From Pimelobacter simplex (lineage in GTDB: Bacteria; Actinomycetota; Actinomycetes; Propionibacteriales; Nocardioidaceae), in contig NZ_CP096276.1 of assembly GCF_024662235.1 (NCBI RefSeq), positions 372,001-436,000 of the forward strand: a stretch of DNA of 64,000 bases. The letters are read 5' to 3'. Both the position numbers and the translations under genes were made by a program. Within the stretch, counting starts at the first letter, position 1. Each line of letters begins with the position of its first letter. Positions 1-8,900 of the stretch are shown here, in pieces. The notes under the pieces were generated by a model. The model made no database searches. It worked only from the letters and a program-made list of their open reading frames with translations, and was not told the DNA's origin.

Positions 1-325
1 CGTCGAGGTGCTGGCTGAGCACCGTGCCGCCGAGCTCGGCGGCCGCCACGCAGGTCGCGGCGACGTCGGCGACGAGGATCGAGAACACGGCGTGGCCCGG
101 CAGCTGGCCGCCGGTGCCGAAGATGCCGCCCGAGGGTGCGCCCCCACCGCCCGGAGCGGTGACCAGGCGGTAGTCGAGACCGCCGGCCTGGGAGGCCTCG
201 TCGGCGGCGAAGGACCAGTCGAAGAGGCCGCCGTAGAAGGTCTCGGCGGCGCCCGGGTCGTCGGTGGCGATCTCGAACCAGGCGACGGTGCCGGGGACGG
301 GCGGGGCGGCGGGGGTGGTGGTCAT
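1..325 (-). CDS. VOC-family (glyoxalase/bleomycin-resistance fold) protein, 3' end outside window
   Basis: The visible 108 residues begin MTTTPAAPPVPGTVAWFEIA and continue with a segment reading ATDDPGAAETFYGGLFDW, the usual beta-strand/helix start of a VOC module (metal-dependent lyases, dioxygenases and antibiotic-binding proteins). The ATG at 325 has a strong AGGAGG-type ribosome site about 6 nt upstream. The gene runs off the left edge, so metal ligands in the second half cannot be judged. It lies 64 nt downstream of the WYL regulator on the same strand and is probably co-transcribed with it. The substrate is unknown. Confidence 0.8.
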   Translation of the reverse strand, partial: MTTTPAAPPVPGTVAWFEIATDDPGAAETFYGGLFDWSFAADEASQAGGLDYRLVTAPGGGGAPSGGIFGTGGQLPGHAVFSILVADVAATCVAAAELGGTVLSQHLD

Positions 326-389
326 GGTGGGTCCTCCTGGAGGTGTCGGGTGGGTACGACGACCACGCTCCCAGCGGTTGGCGACAGCC

Positions 390-1136
390 CTATGTCGGAG
401 TTTCCGCGGCCATCGCGAGGATCTTGTCCGGGCCCAGCGCGGCCTCCGGCCGGGCGATGAGCTGCCCGGGGATCTCGGGCTCGATCGGCCGGCGCGGGCC
501 GCGGGGGAGCGCGGGGGTGCGCTCGGCGCGGGTGATCCGGTCCATCCGGAACACCCGGTCGTCCTCGCGCAGCCGGCACCAGGCGGTCAGGTAGGACCCG
601 CGCGGGCCGACGACCACGTGCTGCGGTTCGACCTCGCGCTCGGACTCGACGCGGTCGATGTCGACATAGCCGATCCGGAGGACCTGGCCCCGGCGCACCG
701 CCTGCCAGATGGTCTCGGCGACGTCGGCGTCCGGCGCTGCCCCCTGCGGTACGACGAGCCGCACCTTGGCCGCCGCCGTACGGGCCTCGGCGAGCGCGGC
801 CGGCGGCATCGCGGCGACGATCTTCTGCAGCGCCGAGCGGGCATCGCGCGCGAACAGCACGTGGGCGCTGCTGCTGAGCGCCATCGCGAGCGCCGTCGCC
901 TCGCGCGGGGTGAAGTTGAGCGGTGGCAGCGTCATCGACGGGTCGAGGCTGTAGCCGCCGGTGCGGCCCTGCTTGGTCGCCAGCGGTACGCCGGCCTGGC
1001 CGAGGGCGCTGAGGTCGCGCTCGACCGTCCGGACGCTGACCTCGAAGTGGGCGGCGAGCTGGCTCGCCGTACGTCCTCGGGGGCCGGCGGCGCGCAGCTC
1101 CTCGACCAGCGCGTAGAGACGGTCGGTGCGGTTCAT
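390..1136 (-). CDS. YafY-type transcriptional regulator with HTH and WYL domains
   Basis: 248 aa. The N-terminus (about residues 1-60) is a DeoR-like winged helix with the phrase VSVRTVERDLSALGQAGVPL, followed by a linker and a C-terminal WYL domain (about 130-225) with GPRGSYLTAWCRLREDDRVF and RMDRI, the normal WYL signature region. WYL proteins sense small ligands or nucleic acids and act as transcription factors. Start taken at the ATG at 1136 because the protein then opens MNRTDRLYALVEEL, typical of this family. It is upstream of the VOC gene on the same strand, suggesting it may regulate that gene or itself. Confidence 0.9.
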   Translation of the reverse strand: MNRTDRLYALVEELRAAGPRGRTASQLAAHFEVSVRTVERDLSALGQAGVPLATKQGRTGGYSLDPSMTLPPLNFTPREATALAMALSSSAHVLFARDARSALQKIVAAMPPAALAEARTAAAKVRLVVPQGAAPDADVAETIWQAVRRGQVLRIGYVDIDRVESEREVEPQHVVVGPRGSYLTAWCRLREDDRVFRMDRITRAERTPALPRGPRRPIEPEIPGQLIARPEAALGPDKILAMAAETPT

Positions 1137-1202
1137 GTCCCGCACGCTAGGCGCGAGCATGGACAGTGCCGGGCTGTCGGCGGCGTGTGGGACATTCGTG
1201 CT

Positions 1203-1580
1203 GTGCCTCGCCCGACCCGTCCCGACGTCCCCGACGCCTACGTCGCCCGGCTGCGCGCGATCTTCGCCCGGCTCCCCGAGTGCGCCGAGGAGGACGCCTG
1301 GGTGGGCGTGCGCTGGCGGGTGTCCGGGACGACCTCGACGGTGGCCCACGTTTTCGGCGGCGAGGACCAGCTCTACCGGATCGTGTTCCGCGCCGAGCCC
1401 GACGAGGTGATGGCGTTCCAGCACCTGGGGGCGCCGTACTTCCGGGCGGAGTGGGGCGGCAATGTCGTCGGCATGCTCATCGACGACGACACCGACTGGG
1501 TCGAGCTCGGCGAGCTGCTCACCGACTCCTACTGCCTCCAGGCGCCGCCGCGGCTGGCCGACCTGGTCGACCGGCCCTAG
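1203..1580 (+). CDS. MmcQ/YjbR family protein
   Basis: About 125 aa from GTG 1203 (an in-frame GTG at 1185 is the alternative). The order of an N-terminal helix with LRAIFARLPECAEEDAW, a GVRWRVSGTT strand, a hydrophobic strand containing EVMAFQHLGAPYF and a C-terminal LLTDSYCLQAPPRLADLV fits the YjbR/MmcQ (CyaY-like) fold. Members are small, often described as DNA-binding, and lack a firm function. It is divergent from the WYL regulator with a 66-nt gap that must hold both promoters. Confidence 0.75.
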   Translation: MPRPTRPDVPDAYVARLRAIFARLPECAEEDAWVGVRWRVSGTTSTVAHVFGGEDQLYRIVFRAEPDEVMAFQHLGAPYFRAEWGGNVVGMLIDDDTDWVELGELLTDSYCLQAPPRLADLVDRP

Positions 1581-1600
1581 CGATCGGGTCAGCGCTCGGC

Positions 1601-2275
1601 TCAGCCCTCGGCCGAGCGCGACCAGCCCTGTTCGGTCTCGTCGATCGGCGCCCAGCTCGGGATCAGGAACAGTCCGCTCGCCTCGACCGCGGCCTCCTCG
1701 CCGGGCACGCCGATGCTCGCCTCGACGGTGATCTTGCGGCCGTTCTCGTCGGCGATGCGCGCCTCGAGCCGGACCGGCCCGAGCGGCAGCGGACGGCGGT
1801 AGCGCAGGGTCAGCGTGCCGGTCATCGTGAGCCGCTTGAAGCCGCTCGCGGTCTCGCCCATGATCTGGTCGAGCAGCAGCGCGGAGATGCCGCCGTGGAC
1901 CATCCCCGGCGGGCCCTCGTAGGCCGCGCCGAGCGTCACCTCGGCGTACGCGCTGGCGCTGGCGTCGTCGTGCACGTTGAGCACCGGCGGCGCGATCGCG
2001 TTGCCGCGCCCGACCACGGCGTTGCCCCAGTTCCACGAGCGGCCCTCGGAGTTGAACCGCACCCCCGCCGGACCCGGCAGCTGGGCGGCGCGCAGCCGGG
2101 CGACGAGCGCGTCCACCTCGTCTCGTACGGCGACCAGCTCGTCGTCGGCGACCGTGCTACGGATGGTCGCGTCGACGAGGTCGCGGACGGAGTCGGTGAG
2201 CGAGGAGAGGACCTTCTCGCGACGGTCGACCTCGCCGGACGGGATCTCGTCGTGGATGAACATCTCCATGGTCAT
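1601..2275 (-). CDS. PaaI-family hotdog-fold acyl-CoA thioesterase
   Basis: 224 aa. The C-terminal two thirds is a hotdog domain with the diagnostic GMVHGGISALLLDQIMGE (conserved HGG loop plus acidic residue on the central helix), then strands TGTLTLRYRRPLPLGPV and RLEARIADENGRKITVEA. Such enzymes hydrolyse acyl-CoA thioesters. The N-terminal about 90 residues are helical and charged. Start chosen at ATG 2275; an internal ATG at 2269 is possible. Its start is only 16 nt from the divergent enoyl-CoA hydratase, which supports a shared role in acyl-CoA metabolism. Confidence 0.85.
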   Translation of the reverse strand: MTMEMFIHDEIPSGEVDRREKVLSSLTDSVRDLVDATIRSTVADDELVAVRDEVDALVARLRAAQLPGPAGVRFNSEGRSWNWGNAVVGRGNAIAPPVLNVHDDASASAYAEVTLGAAYEGPPGMVHGGISALLLDQIMGETASGFKRLTMTGTLTLRYRRPLPLGPVRLEARIADENGRKITVEASIGVPGEEAAVEASGLFLIPSWAPIDETEQGWSRSAEG

Positions 2276-2291
2276 CCCTAGATTGTCCCGC

Positions 2292-3062
2292 ATGAGCGAC
2301 AGCACCGGTGCCCCGGCCGTCCAGACCATCCGCGTCGACCGCACCCTCGTCATCGGTCTCGACCGCCCGGCCAAGCGCAACGCCATCAACGGCGCCGTCA
2401 CCCAGGGCCTCGACGAGGCCCTCAACCTCCTCGAGGACGACGACTCCCTCTGGTGCGGCGTGCTGACCGGCGGACCGTCGGTCTTCTCCGCCGGCGCCGA
2501 CCTCGCCGAGGGCCCCGGCGAGCCCACCGAGCGCGGCGGCATCGCCGGGATCATGTCGCGCGTGCGCCCCAAGCCGCTGATCGCCGCGGTCGAGGGCTAC
2601 GCCCTCGGCGGCGGCCTCGAGCTGGTCCTGGCCTGCGACCTCGTCGTCGCCTCCCGGACCGCCACCTTCGGCTTCCCCGAGGTCAAGCGCGGCCTCCTGC
2701 CCGACTTCGGCGGCGTCTTCCGCGCCCCCCGCGTGCTCCCCGCCAACGTCGCCCGCGAGATGCTCCTGACCGGCGAGCCGATCGACGCCGAGCGCGCCGA
2801 GCGGCTCGGCTTCGTCAACCGCCTGGTCGAGCCGGGCGCGACCTTCGACGTCGCGCTCGGGCTGGCCGCCACCATCAGCGGCAACGCGCCGCTCGCCGTA
2901 CGGGAGGCGTTGGCGTTGGCCCAGGACGAGATCAACGGCGACGAGTCCGCGAGCTGGGCCGCCAGCCACGCCGCGCACGCGCGGCTGCTGGCCTCGGCGG
3001 ACGTCGCCGAGGGGATCACGGCGTTCTTCGAGCGGCGCGAGCCGCGCTGGACCGGGCGCTGA
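2292..3062 (+). CDS. Enoyl-CoA hydratase/isomerase (crotonase) family protein
   Basis: 256 aa, normal length for a single-domain crotonase. It has DRPAKRNAINGAV, the oxyanion-hole segment VFSAGADLAEG, then AVEGYALGGGLELVLACDL and FGFPEVKRGLLPDFGG. The second catalytic-glutamate position is present in FPEVKRGLLP; the first Glu lies in ALGGGLELVL. Expected reaction: hydration or isomerisation of enoyl-CoA in fatty-acid or aromatic catabolism; the exact substrate cannot be read from sequence. The ATG at 2292 follows immediately after the divergent thioesterase start, with no room for a normal leader. Confidence 0.9.
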   Translation: MSDSTGAPAVQTIRVDRTLVIGLDRPAKRNAINGAVTQGLDEALNLLEDDDSLWCGVLTGGPSVFSAGADLAEGPGEPTERGGIAGIMSRVRPKPLIAAVEGYALGGGLELVLACDLVVASRTATFGFPEVKRGLLPDFGGVFRAPRVLPANVAREMLLTGEPIDAERAERLGFVNRLVEPGATFDVALGLAATISGNAPLAVREALALAQDEINGDESASWAASHAAHARLLASADVAEGITAFFERREPRWTGR

Positions 3063-3106
3063 GGCCGCCTGCGCCGCGCCGCTCGGCAGCCGGGTAGAAC
3101 TGGGGC

Positions 3107-3667
3107 ATGGACTTCCTCGTCTACCACCGCGACCGGCCCGGCTCGGGCGACCTGCGCCGGGCTCTCGTCGAGGAGCACTGGTCCTACATGGACGGCTTCG
3201 CAGAGACGATGATCGCGCGGGGGCCGACGTTCGACGCGACGGGCGAGGTGCTCACGGGCAGCGTCCACGTGCTCGGTCTGGCCGACCCGGCGGCGGCGTG
3301 GCGCTTCGCGTTCGAGGAGCCGTCGTACCAGGCGGGGGCCTATCGGGACGTGCTGGTGCGCCGCTTCCGCAACGACCTCGGGCGCACGATCTGGGACTTC
3401 GCCGGGGGGAGGGACGGGGACGACCGCTACCTGGTGCTGGGGCTCGGGCCGGAGCCGGGGCCCGAGCCGGTGGTGCCGGACTCGGAGGACCTGATCGGCT
3501 GCGGTGCGCTGCTGTCCGACGACGGCCAGACCTGGCTCGGTACGGCGGTGCTGGTCCGGGCCGCGGGGCTCGACGCGGCGCGGGAGGTCCTCGCCGCCCA
3601 TCGCTACGATGCGGTCGAGGTGCATCGCTGGCACTTCGGGGGCCGCCGGACGGAGGACCAGGGATGA
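3107..3667 (+). CDS. Tandem YCII-related domain protein
   Basis: 186 aa. The first half reads MDFLVYHRDRPGS, then RRALVEEHWSYMDGFAETMI, ARGPTFD and TGSVHVLGLADPAAAWRFAF, a YCII-type ferredoxin-like fold with the conserved His. The second half repeats the theme in a more diverged form (DRYLVLGLG, ALLSDDGQTWLGTAVLVRA, HRYDAVEVHRWHFGGR). YCII domains are small dimeric enzymes or stress proteins with poorly known substrates. The stop overlaps the next gene's ATG (ATGA), so the two are translationally coupled. Confidence 0.75.
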   Translation: MDFLVYHRDRPGSGDLRRALVEEHWSYMDGFAETMIARGPTFDATGEVLTGSVHVLGLADPAAAWRFAFEEPSYQAGAYRDVLVRRFRNDLGRTIWDFAGGRDGDDRYLVLGLGPEPGPEPVVPDSEDLIGCGALLSDDGQTWLGTAVLVRAAGLDAAREVLAAHRYDAVEVHRWHFGGRRTEDQG

Positions 3668-3993
3668 ACGCGGTGAACCACGACGAGCTGACGGTGACGA
3701 ACAACCGGGACCTCAGCCGGTACGAGATCCGGCGCGGCGACACCCAGGTGGGGCTGGCGGCGTACCAGGAGGCGAAGGACCTGATCGTCTTCACCCACAC
3801 CGAGGTCGACCGCGAGCTGGAGGGCGCCGGTGTCGGTTCGCGCCTGATCCGCGCGGCACTGGACGACGTACGGGGGAGCGGGCGGCTGGTGCTGCCGGTG
3901 TGCCCGTTCGTGCACGCCTTCATCGTGCGCCACCCCGAGTACGCCGACCTCGACTACCGCAACCACCGGGCGCCCTCGACCGCCCGCGACTGA
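3664..3993 (+). CDS. Small GCN5-related N-acetyltransferase (YjdJ/Gtn-like, 109 aa)
   Basis: The reading frame opens MNAVNHDELTVTNNRDLSRY, followed by a beta-rich YEIRRGDTQVGLAAYQE, FTHTEVDRELEGAGVGSRLI (the acetyl-CoA pyrophosphate loop GAGVGSRL) and VLPVCPFVHAFIVRHPEY. This is the compact GNAT-like family seen across actinobacteria (human GTLF3B homologues). The 4-nt ATGA overlap with the YCII gene fixes the start. The acceptor substrate is unknown. Confidence 0.88.
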   Translation: MNAVNHDELTVTNNRDLSRYEIRRGDTQVGLAAYQEAKDLIVFTHTEVDRELEGAGVGSRLIRAALDDVRGSGRLVLPVCPFVHAFIVRHPEYADLDYRNHRAPSTARD

Positions 3994-4017
3994 CTGCGCG
4001 CCGGTTCGGACGAGCGG

Positions 4018-4914
4018 TCAGCCGGGGAGCCCGGTGACGCGCAGGGTGATGTTGATCCGCCCGTGCTCGAGCCCGCAGCCCTCGGGCGCGGTGCCGGGGT
4101 GGATCCGGGGGACGCCGTGGTGGGCGAGACGTGCGGGGCCGCCGAACACGAAGAGGTCTCCGGAGCGGAGCCGGAGGTCGTCGTACGGCCGGCCGCGGTG
4201 CTCGGTGGTGCCGAACCGGAAGGTGCAGTCGTCGCCGATCGAGAACGACACGACGGGCGCGGGGGAGCGCTCGTCCTTGTCCTGGTGCATGCCGAGCCGG
4301 GCCGTGGCGTCGTAGAAGTTCACCAGGGCGGCGTCGGGCCGGTATCGGGCGGCCTCGGCCGGCGACCACCCGGCGTCGGCGAGGGCTCGCCGTCCGAGGT
4401 CGGCCAGCCAGTCGGGCAGCGGGAGGACCCGGGCGTCGTTGACGTCGCCGGCCGTGCGCGAGTACCGGTACGGCTGCCAGTGCCAGCCGAGGCACACGGT
4501 GCGCACCGACATCTCGTGGCCGCGGACCTTGGCCGCCCGGATCGGCACCGGCCCCGCCGCCCACCGGTGGAAGTGCGCGACGAGCCGCGCCTGCGCCGGG
4601 AGGTCGAGCCACCCCGGTACGTGGACGGCCCCCGGCGCGACCTCGACCCGTCGGTCGCGGCGCTGCTTCCAGACCAGGTAGCGGTCGGGGCAGCACGCGC
4701 CGCACGGCCGGTACCCGGCGGCCACGGCCATGTCCTCGTCGGCGAAGAAGACGCGGTGGGCGACGTAGCCACCGCGGGCGATGGCGAGCAGCGCCGTGGG
4801 GCAGTCGAGGCGGCCGTAGATGCGGCTGCGGCGGTGCCCGCCCCACGAACCCGGGACGGACGACGGGTAGGGGCGGCCGTCGGGGCCGAGCAGGGTGTAC
4901 GTCGCGGTGGCCAC
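4018..4914 (-). CDS. Ada-like metal-binding domain fused to AlkB-family 2OG-Fe(II) dioxygenase
   Basis: 298 aa, bipartite. Residues about 25-85 resemble the Ada N-terminal zinc domain: RIYGRLDCPTAL, then FFADEDMAVAAGYRPCGACC followed by PDRY, matching Ada's FFATAEEAEAAGFRPCKRC-type segment. Only one Cys (C38) is seen on the N-terminal side where Ada has a CxxxC pair. Residues about 150-298 are an AlkB oxygenase: NFYDATARLGMHQDKDE gives iron ligands H210 and D212, H266 lies in RLAHHGVP, and the 2-oxoglutarate arginines are R286 and R292 in RINITLR. AlkB enzymes oxidatively demethylate 1meA/3meC. It lies 3 nt after ogt, forming an alkylation-repair operon. Confidence 0.88.
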   Translation of the reverse strand: MATATYTLLGPDGRPYPSSVPGSWGGHRRSRIYGRLDCPTALLAIARGGYVAHRVFFADEDMAVAAGYRPCGACCPDRYLVWKQRRDRRVEVAPGAVHVPGWLDLPAQARLVAHFHRWAAGPVPIRAAKVRGHEMSVRTVCLGWHWQPYRYSRTAGDVNDARVLPLPDWLADLGRRALADAGWSPAEAARYRPDAALVNFYDATARLGMHQDKDERSPAPVVSFSIGDDCTFRFGTTEHRGRPYDDLRLRSGDLFVFGGPARLAHHGVPRIHPGTAPEGCGLEHGRINITLRVTGLPG

Positions 4915-4917
4915 GGG

Positions 4918-5442
4918 TCAGAAGAGCCGGCCCGCGACGCGCGCGTCCTGCTCCTCGAGCGCGAGCAGGGCCTGCTTGCGGCGCAGCCCGCCGGCGTACC
5001 CGGTGAGGGAGCCGTTCGCCCCGACCACCCGGTGGCACGGCACGATCACGCACAGCGGGTTCGCGCCGACGGCCTGACCGACCTGCCACGCGAGGGAGCG
5101 GTCGCCGAGCCGCGCGGCGATCTCGCCGTACGTCGTGGTGGTGCCGCGCGGGACCAGCCCCAGCAGCGCCCAGACCTGCTGCTGGAAGCCATCGCCCGCG
5201 GCCGCCAGCGGCAGCTCGAACGCGAGCCGCCGGCCGCCGAGGTAGTCGACGAGCTGGGTCGCGGCCTCGCCCAGCAGCAGGTCCTCCGCCACGGGTACGG
5301 CGGTCCCGAGGTCCGCGGCGGCGGGCCGGCGCCGGTGGCTGCGGAAGTACAGCCCGCTCACCGCGTCGCCGTCCGGGCCGCGGGTGGCGACGAGGGTGAT
5401 CGGGCCGAGGTCGGTGTCCACGACCGTGTGTCGGGTCTCCAT
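4918..5442 (-). CDS. ogt: Methylated-DNA--[protein]-cysteine S-methyltransferase
   Basis: 174 aa. The C-terminal DNA-binding/active-site domain carries FQQQVWALLGLVPRGTTTTY, GQAVGANPLCVIVPCHRVVG (acceptor Cys in PCHRV) and YAGGLRRKQALLALE. It removes O6-methylguanine/O4-methylthymine lesions by suicidal transfer to Cys. ATG 5442 is preceded by AAGGAGA. The Ada-like/AlkB gene follows 3 nt after the stop, so direct and oxidative dealkylation are co-expressed. Confidence 0.95.
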   Translation of the reverse strand: METRHTVVDTDLGPITLVATRGPDGDAVSGLYFRSHRRRPAAADLGTAVPVAEDLLLGEAATQLVDYLGGRRLAFELPLAAAGDGFQQQVWALLGLVPRGTTTTYGEIAARLGDRSLAWQVGQAVGANPLCVIVPCHRVVGANGSLTGYAGGLRRKQALLALEEQDARVAGRLF

Positions 5443-5471
5443 GGGCGTCTCCTTGCTCTCAGCAGGAAGAC

Positions 5472-5507
5472 GCCCGGCGCGGCCGGAACGTGAGGTCGCG
5501 GCCGGGC
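5472..5507 (-). terminator. GC-rich hairpin between the Fe-S gene and ogt
   Basis: Arms GCCCGGC (5472-5478) and GCCGGGC (5501-5507) can pair across a 22-nt GC-rich loop in the 73-nt gap between the YjdI-like gene and ogt. There is no T-run. It could end or weaken the upstream transcript, or be incidental in GC-rich DNA. Confidence 0.25.
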
Positions 5508-5515
5508 CGATCAGG

Positions 5516-5767
5516 TCAGTCGGCAGGCGCGGACCGCGTGCGCCCGTCGGCGGTGCGGTAGCCCAGCGCATGGCTCGGGCACCGGTCGACCACCTCGACG
5601 ATCTCGTCGGCGCTCGCCCGGCTCGGGTCGATCCAGGGGCGGGCGGCGGTGTCGAAGACGGTCGGCAGGCCGCGGACGCACTCGGCTGCGTGCTGGCAGC
5701 GAGCCGGCTCCCAGGTCACGACGATGCCGTCGCCGGCGTACTCGCGGGGGGCCTCGCGGGGGTGCAC
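5516..5767 (-). CDS. YjdI-type (4Fe-4S)-binding protein
   Basis: 83 aa from GTG 5767; an ATG at 5833 gives a longer 105-aa version with a low-complexity N-terminus that looks non-coding. Core segments: EYAGDGIVVTWEPARCQHAA, ECVRGLPTVFD, RPWIDPSRASADEIVEVVDR, CPSHALGYR. Cysteines in CQHAAEC and in RCPSHAL match the small Fer4_19/YjdI iron-sulfur family, often found with GNAT proteins of the type at 3664. Redox partner unknown. Confidence 0.82.
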   Translation of the reverse strand: MHPREAPREYAGDGIVVTWEPARCQHAAECVRGLPTVFDTAARPWIDPSRASADEIVEVVDRCPSHALGYRTADGRTRSAPAD

Positions 5768-5818
5768 GGTCCTCAGCGTACGTCGCCCGGCTCCCGGGGG
5801 AGGACGCCCGGTCCGTGA

Positions 5819-5831
5819 GTTGAGGGTCAAC
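5819..5831. promoter_or_regulatory. Possible operator upstream of the carboxylase gene
   Basis: GTTGAGGGTCAAC is a perfect 5-3-5 inverted repeat, and a further GTCAAC half site follows about 20 nt downstream. It lies in the 134-nt gap between the Fe-S gene and the carboxylase start. It may bind a regulator of either gene; no family assignment is possible. Confidence 0.3.
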
Positions 5832-5901
5832 AACCAATCCTCGTCAACGCTGTGGGATCTCCACTGGAGCCGGGCCCGCTCCGGATGGAAGGGTCGGGAG
5901 C

Positions 5902-8900
5902 GTGCCTCAGGTCTCGCGGATCGCCATCGTCAACCGCGGCGAAGCCGCCATGCGTCTCATCCACGCCGTCCGGGACATCAACGCCCGGCACACGTCCGGG
6001 AGCGAGCAGATCCGGACGATCGCGCTCCACACGGACGTCGACGCGGGCTCGGCCTTCGTGCGGGAGGCCGACGAGGCGTACCTGCTGGGGGCGGCGGCCG
6101 ACCGGCCCTACCTCGACCTCGCGGTCCTGGAGCGTGCGCTGGTCGCGAGCGGCGCGGACGCGGCCTGGGTCGGGTGGGGCTTCGTCGCCGAGGACCCGGC
6201 GTTCGCCGAGCTGTGCGCGCGGCTGGACGTGACGTTCATCGGCCCCAGCGCCGAGGCGATGCGCAAGCTCGGCGACAAGATCGGCTCCAAGCTGATCGCC
6301 GAGGAGGTCGGCGTACCGGTGGCGCCGTGGAGCCGCGGTGGGGTCGACAGCCTGGCTGCGGCGCTGGCCAGCGCGGACGAGGTCGGCTACCCGCTGATGC
6401 TCAAGGCCACCGCCGGCGGCGGCGGGCGGGGCATCCGCAAGGTCACCTCGGCCGAGGAGCTGACCGACGCCTACCAGCGCACCCGGGACGAGGCCGAGCG
6501 TGCCTTCGGCAGCGGTGTCGTCTTCCTGGAGAAGCTCGTCACCGACGCGCGCCACGTCGAGGTCCAGGTGATCGCCGACGGTCAGGGCACCGCCTGGGCG
6601 ATCGGTGTGCGCGACTGCTCCGTGCAGCGCCGCAACCAGAAGGTCATCGAGGAGTCGGCGTCCCCGCTGCTCGAGGACGCGCAGACCCAGGACCTCAAGG
6701 CGTCCGCAGAGCGGCTCGCCAACGCCGTCGGGTACGCCGGCGCGGGCACCGTGGAGTTCCTCTACCACCCCGGCACGCGCACCTTCGCGTTCCTCGAGGT
6801 CAACACCCGTCTCCAGGTCGAGCACCCGATCACCGAGGAGGTGACCGGCACCGACCTGGTCGCCCTGCAGATCCAGGTGGCGCGCGGCATCCCGCTCGCG
6901 GGGGAGCGCCCGGCCGAGCGCGGTCACGCCGTCGAGGCCCGGCTCAACGCCGAGGACCCGGACCGCGACTTCGCGCCCGCCCCGGGCCGGATCAGCCGGC
7001 TCGAGCTGCCCGCCGGGCCCGGCATCCGGGTCGACACCGGTGTCGCCGAGGGCGACGTCATCCCGGCCGACTTCGACTCGATGATCGCCAAGGTCATCGC
7101 CTGGGGCGCCGACCGCGAGCAGGCGCTCGCCCGGTTGCGGCGGGCGATGGGGGAGACCACCGTCGTCATCGACGGCGGCGCCACCAACAAGAGCTTCATC
7201 CTCGACCTGCTCGACCAGTCCGAGGTCACCGTCGGTACGCCGGCCTGGGCCGACACCGGCTGGATCGACCGGGTCCGCGGCGAGGGCCGGCTGCAGTCGG
7301 CCCGGCACTCGGGCGTGGCGCTCGTCGCCGCCGCGATCGAGGCCTACGACGAGGAGGAGGGCGCCGAGATCGCGCGGTTCCTCCAGTCCGCGCAGGGCGG
7401 CCGCCCCCAGGTCCAGCACGACCCGTCGCGCACGATCGAGCTCAAGCTGCGCGGGGCGACGTACGCGCTGACCGTGCGGCAGACGGGCCGCGCCCAGTAC
7501 GACGTGACCGTCGCCGGCGGCGGTGCCGAGCGCACCGTGACCGCGGTCCTCGACCGGATCGACGACGTGCACGGCCGCCTCACCGTCGACGGGCACCGCT
7601 ACCGCCTGGTGACCGCGACCCACGGCACGGTCCACCTCGTCGAGGTCGACGACGTGATGCACCGGGTCAGCCGCGACGAGGGCGGCATGGTCCGCTCGCC
7701 CGCGCCGGCCCTCGTGGACGCCACTCCGGTCGCGGTCGGGGACGAGGTCGCCGCCGGGCAGCCCGTGCTCGTGCTCGAGTCGATGAAGATGGAGACCGTG
7801 CTCCCCGCGCCGTTCGCCGGCCGGATCAAGGAGCTGCTGGTCCGGGTCGGCGGCCAGGTCGAGACCGGTGCGCCGCTGGTGCGCCTGGACCCGACCAGCG
7901 ACGCCGACGAGGCGGGCGCACCCGCCGCCGGCGCCGGTACGGCGAGCGCCGACCTCGACCTGCCGACCTCGCGCCGGGCCGGCGTCGCCACCGACAGCCT
8001 CGGCGCCCTCGCCGGTCAGTTGCTGGGCTACGACATCGCGCCCGACCAGCGCGGCACCCTGCTCGCCGGTCACCTCGCCACCCGCGAGCCGAGCGCGCTG
8101 CGCGCCGAGATGGACCTGCTCGAGCTCTTCGCCGACGTCGCCGAGCTGAGCCGCAACCGGCCCGCCGGCGACGAGGCCCACACCGAGCTCCGGGTGCACA
8201 GCTCGCGGGAGCACTTCCACACCTACCTGCGCAGCCTCGACCCCGACCGCGGGGCGCTCCCGGACCACTTCCGCGACAAGCTGTCCCGGGCGCTCGCGCA
8301 CTACGGCATCACCGACCTCGAGCGCACGCCCGAGCTCGAGCGGGCCGTGTTCCGCATCTTCCTGGCCCAGCAGCACCCCTCGGACGTCGACATCGCGGTC
8401 GGCGTCCTGCAGCGCTGGCTGAGCACCCCGCCGCCGCTCCCGGCCGACGAGCAGGCCGAGGCCCGGGCACTGCTGGAGCGCCTGGTGCGCGCCACCCAGC
8501 TCCGGTTCGCGGTGGTCGGCGACCTGGCCCGATCGGTCCGGTTCGCCTGGTTCGACCAGCCGCTCGTCGACGACGCGCGGCGGGCGGTGCTCGACGGCGT
8601 GGCCGCCGAGGTCGCCGCCCTCGCCGACGACTCCGCGCCCGACCGGGATGCCCGGATCGCCGCCCTCACCGCGATCCCGGAGCAGCTCGTCGGCTTCCTT
8701 CGCGACCGCCTCGCCGACGGCCTCCCGGAGCGCGAGCCGCTGCTGGAGGTGCTGATCCGGCGCCACTACCTCGAGTACGACCTGCACGACCTGACCGTCA
8801 CGAGCACAGGTGGCCGGCCGGTCGTGCACGCCGAGTACGCCACCGACGACAAGGGCGCCACCCGCGTCGTCTCCACCGTCGGTGACGTCACCGAGCTGGC

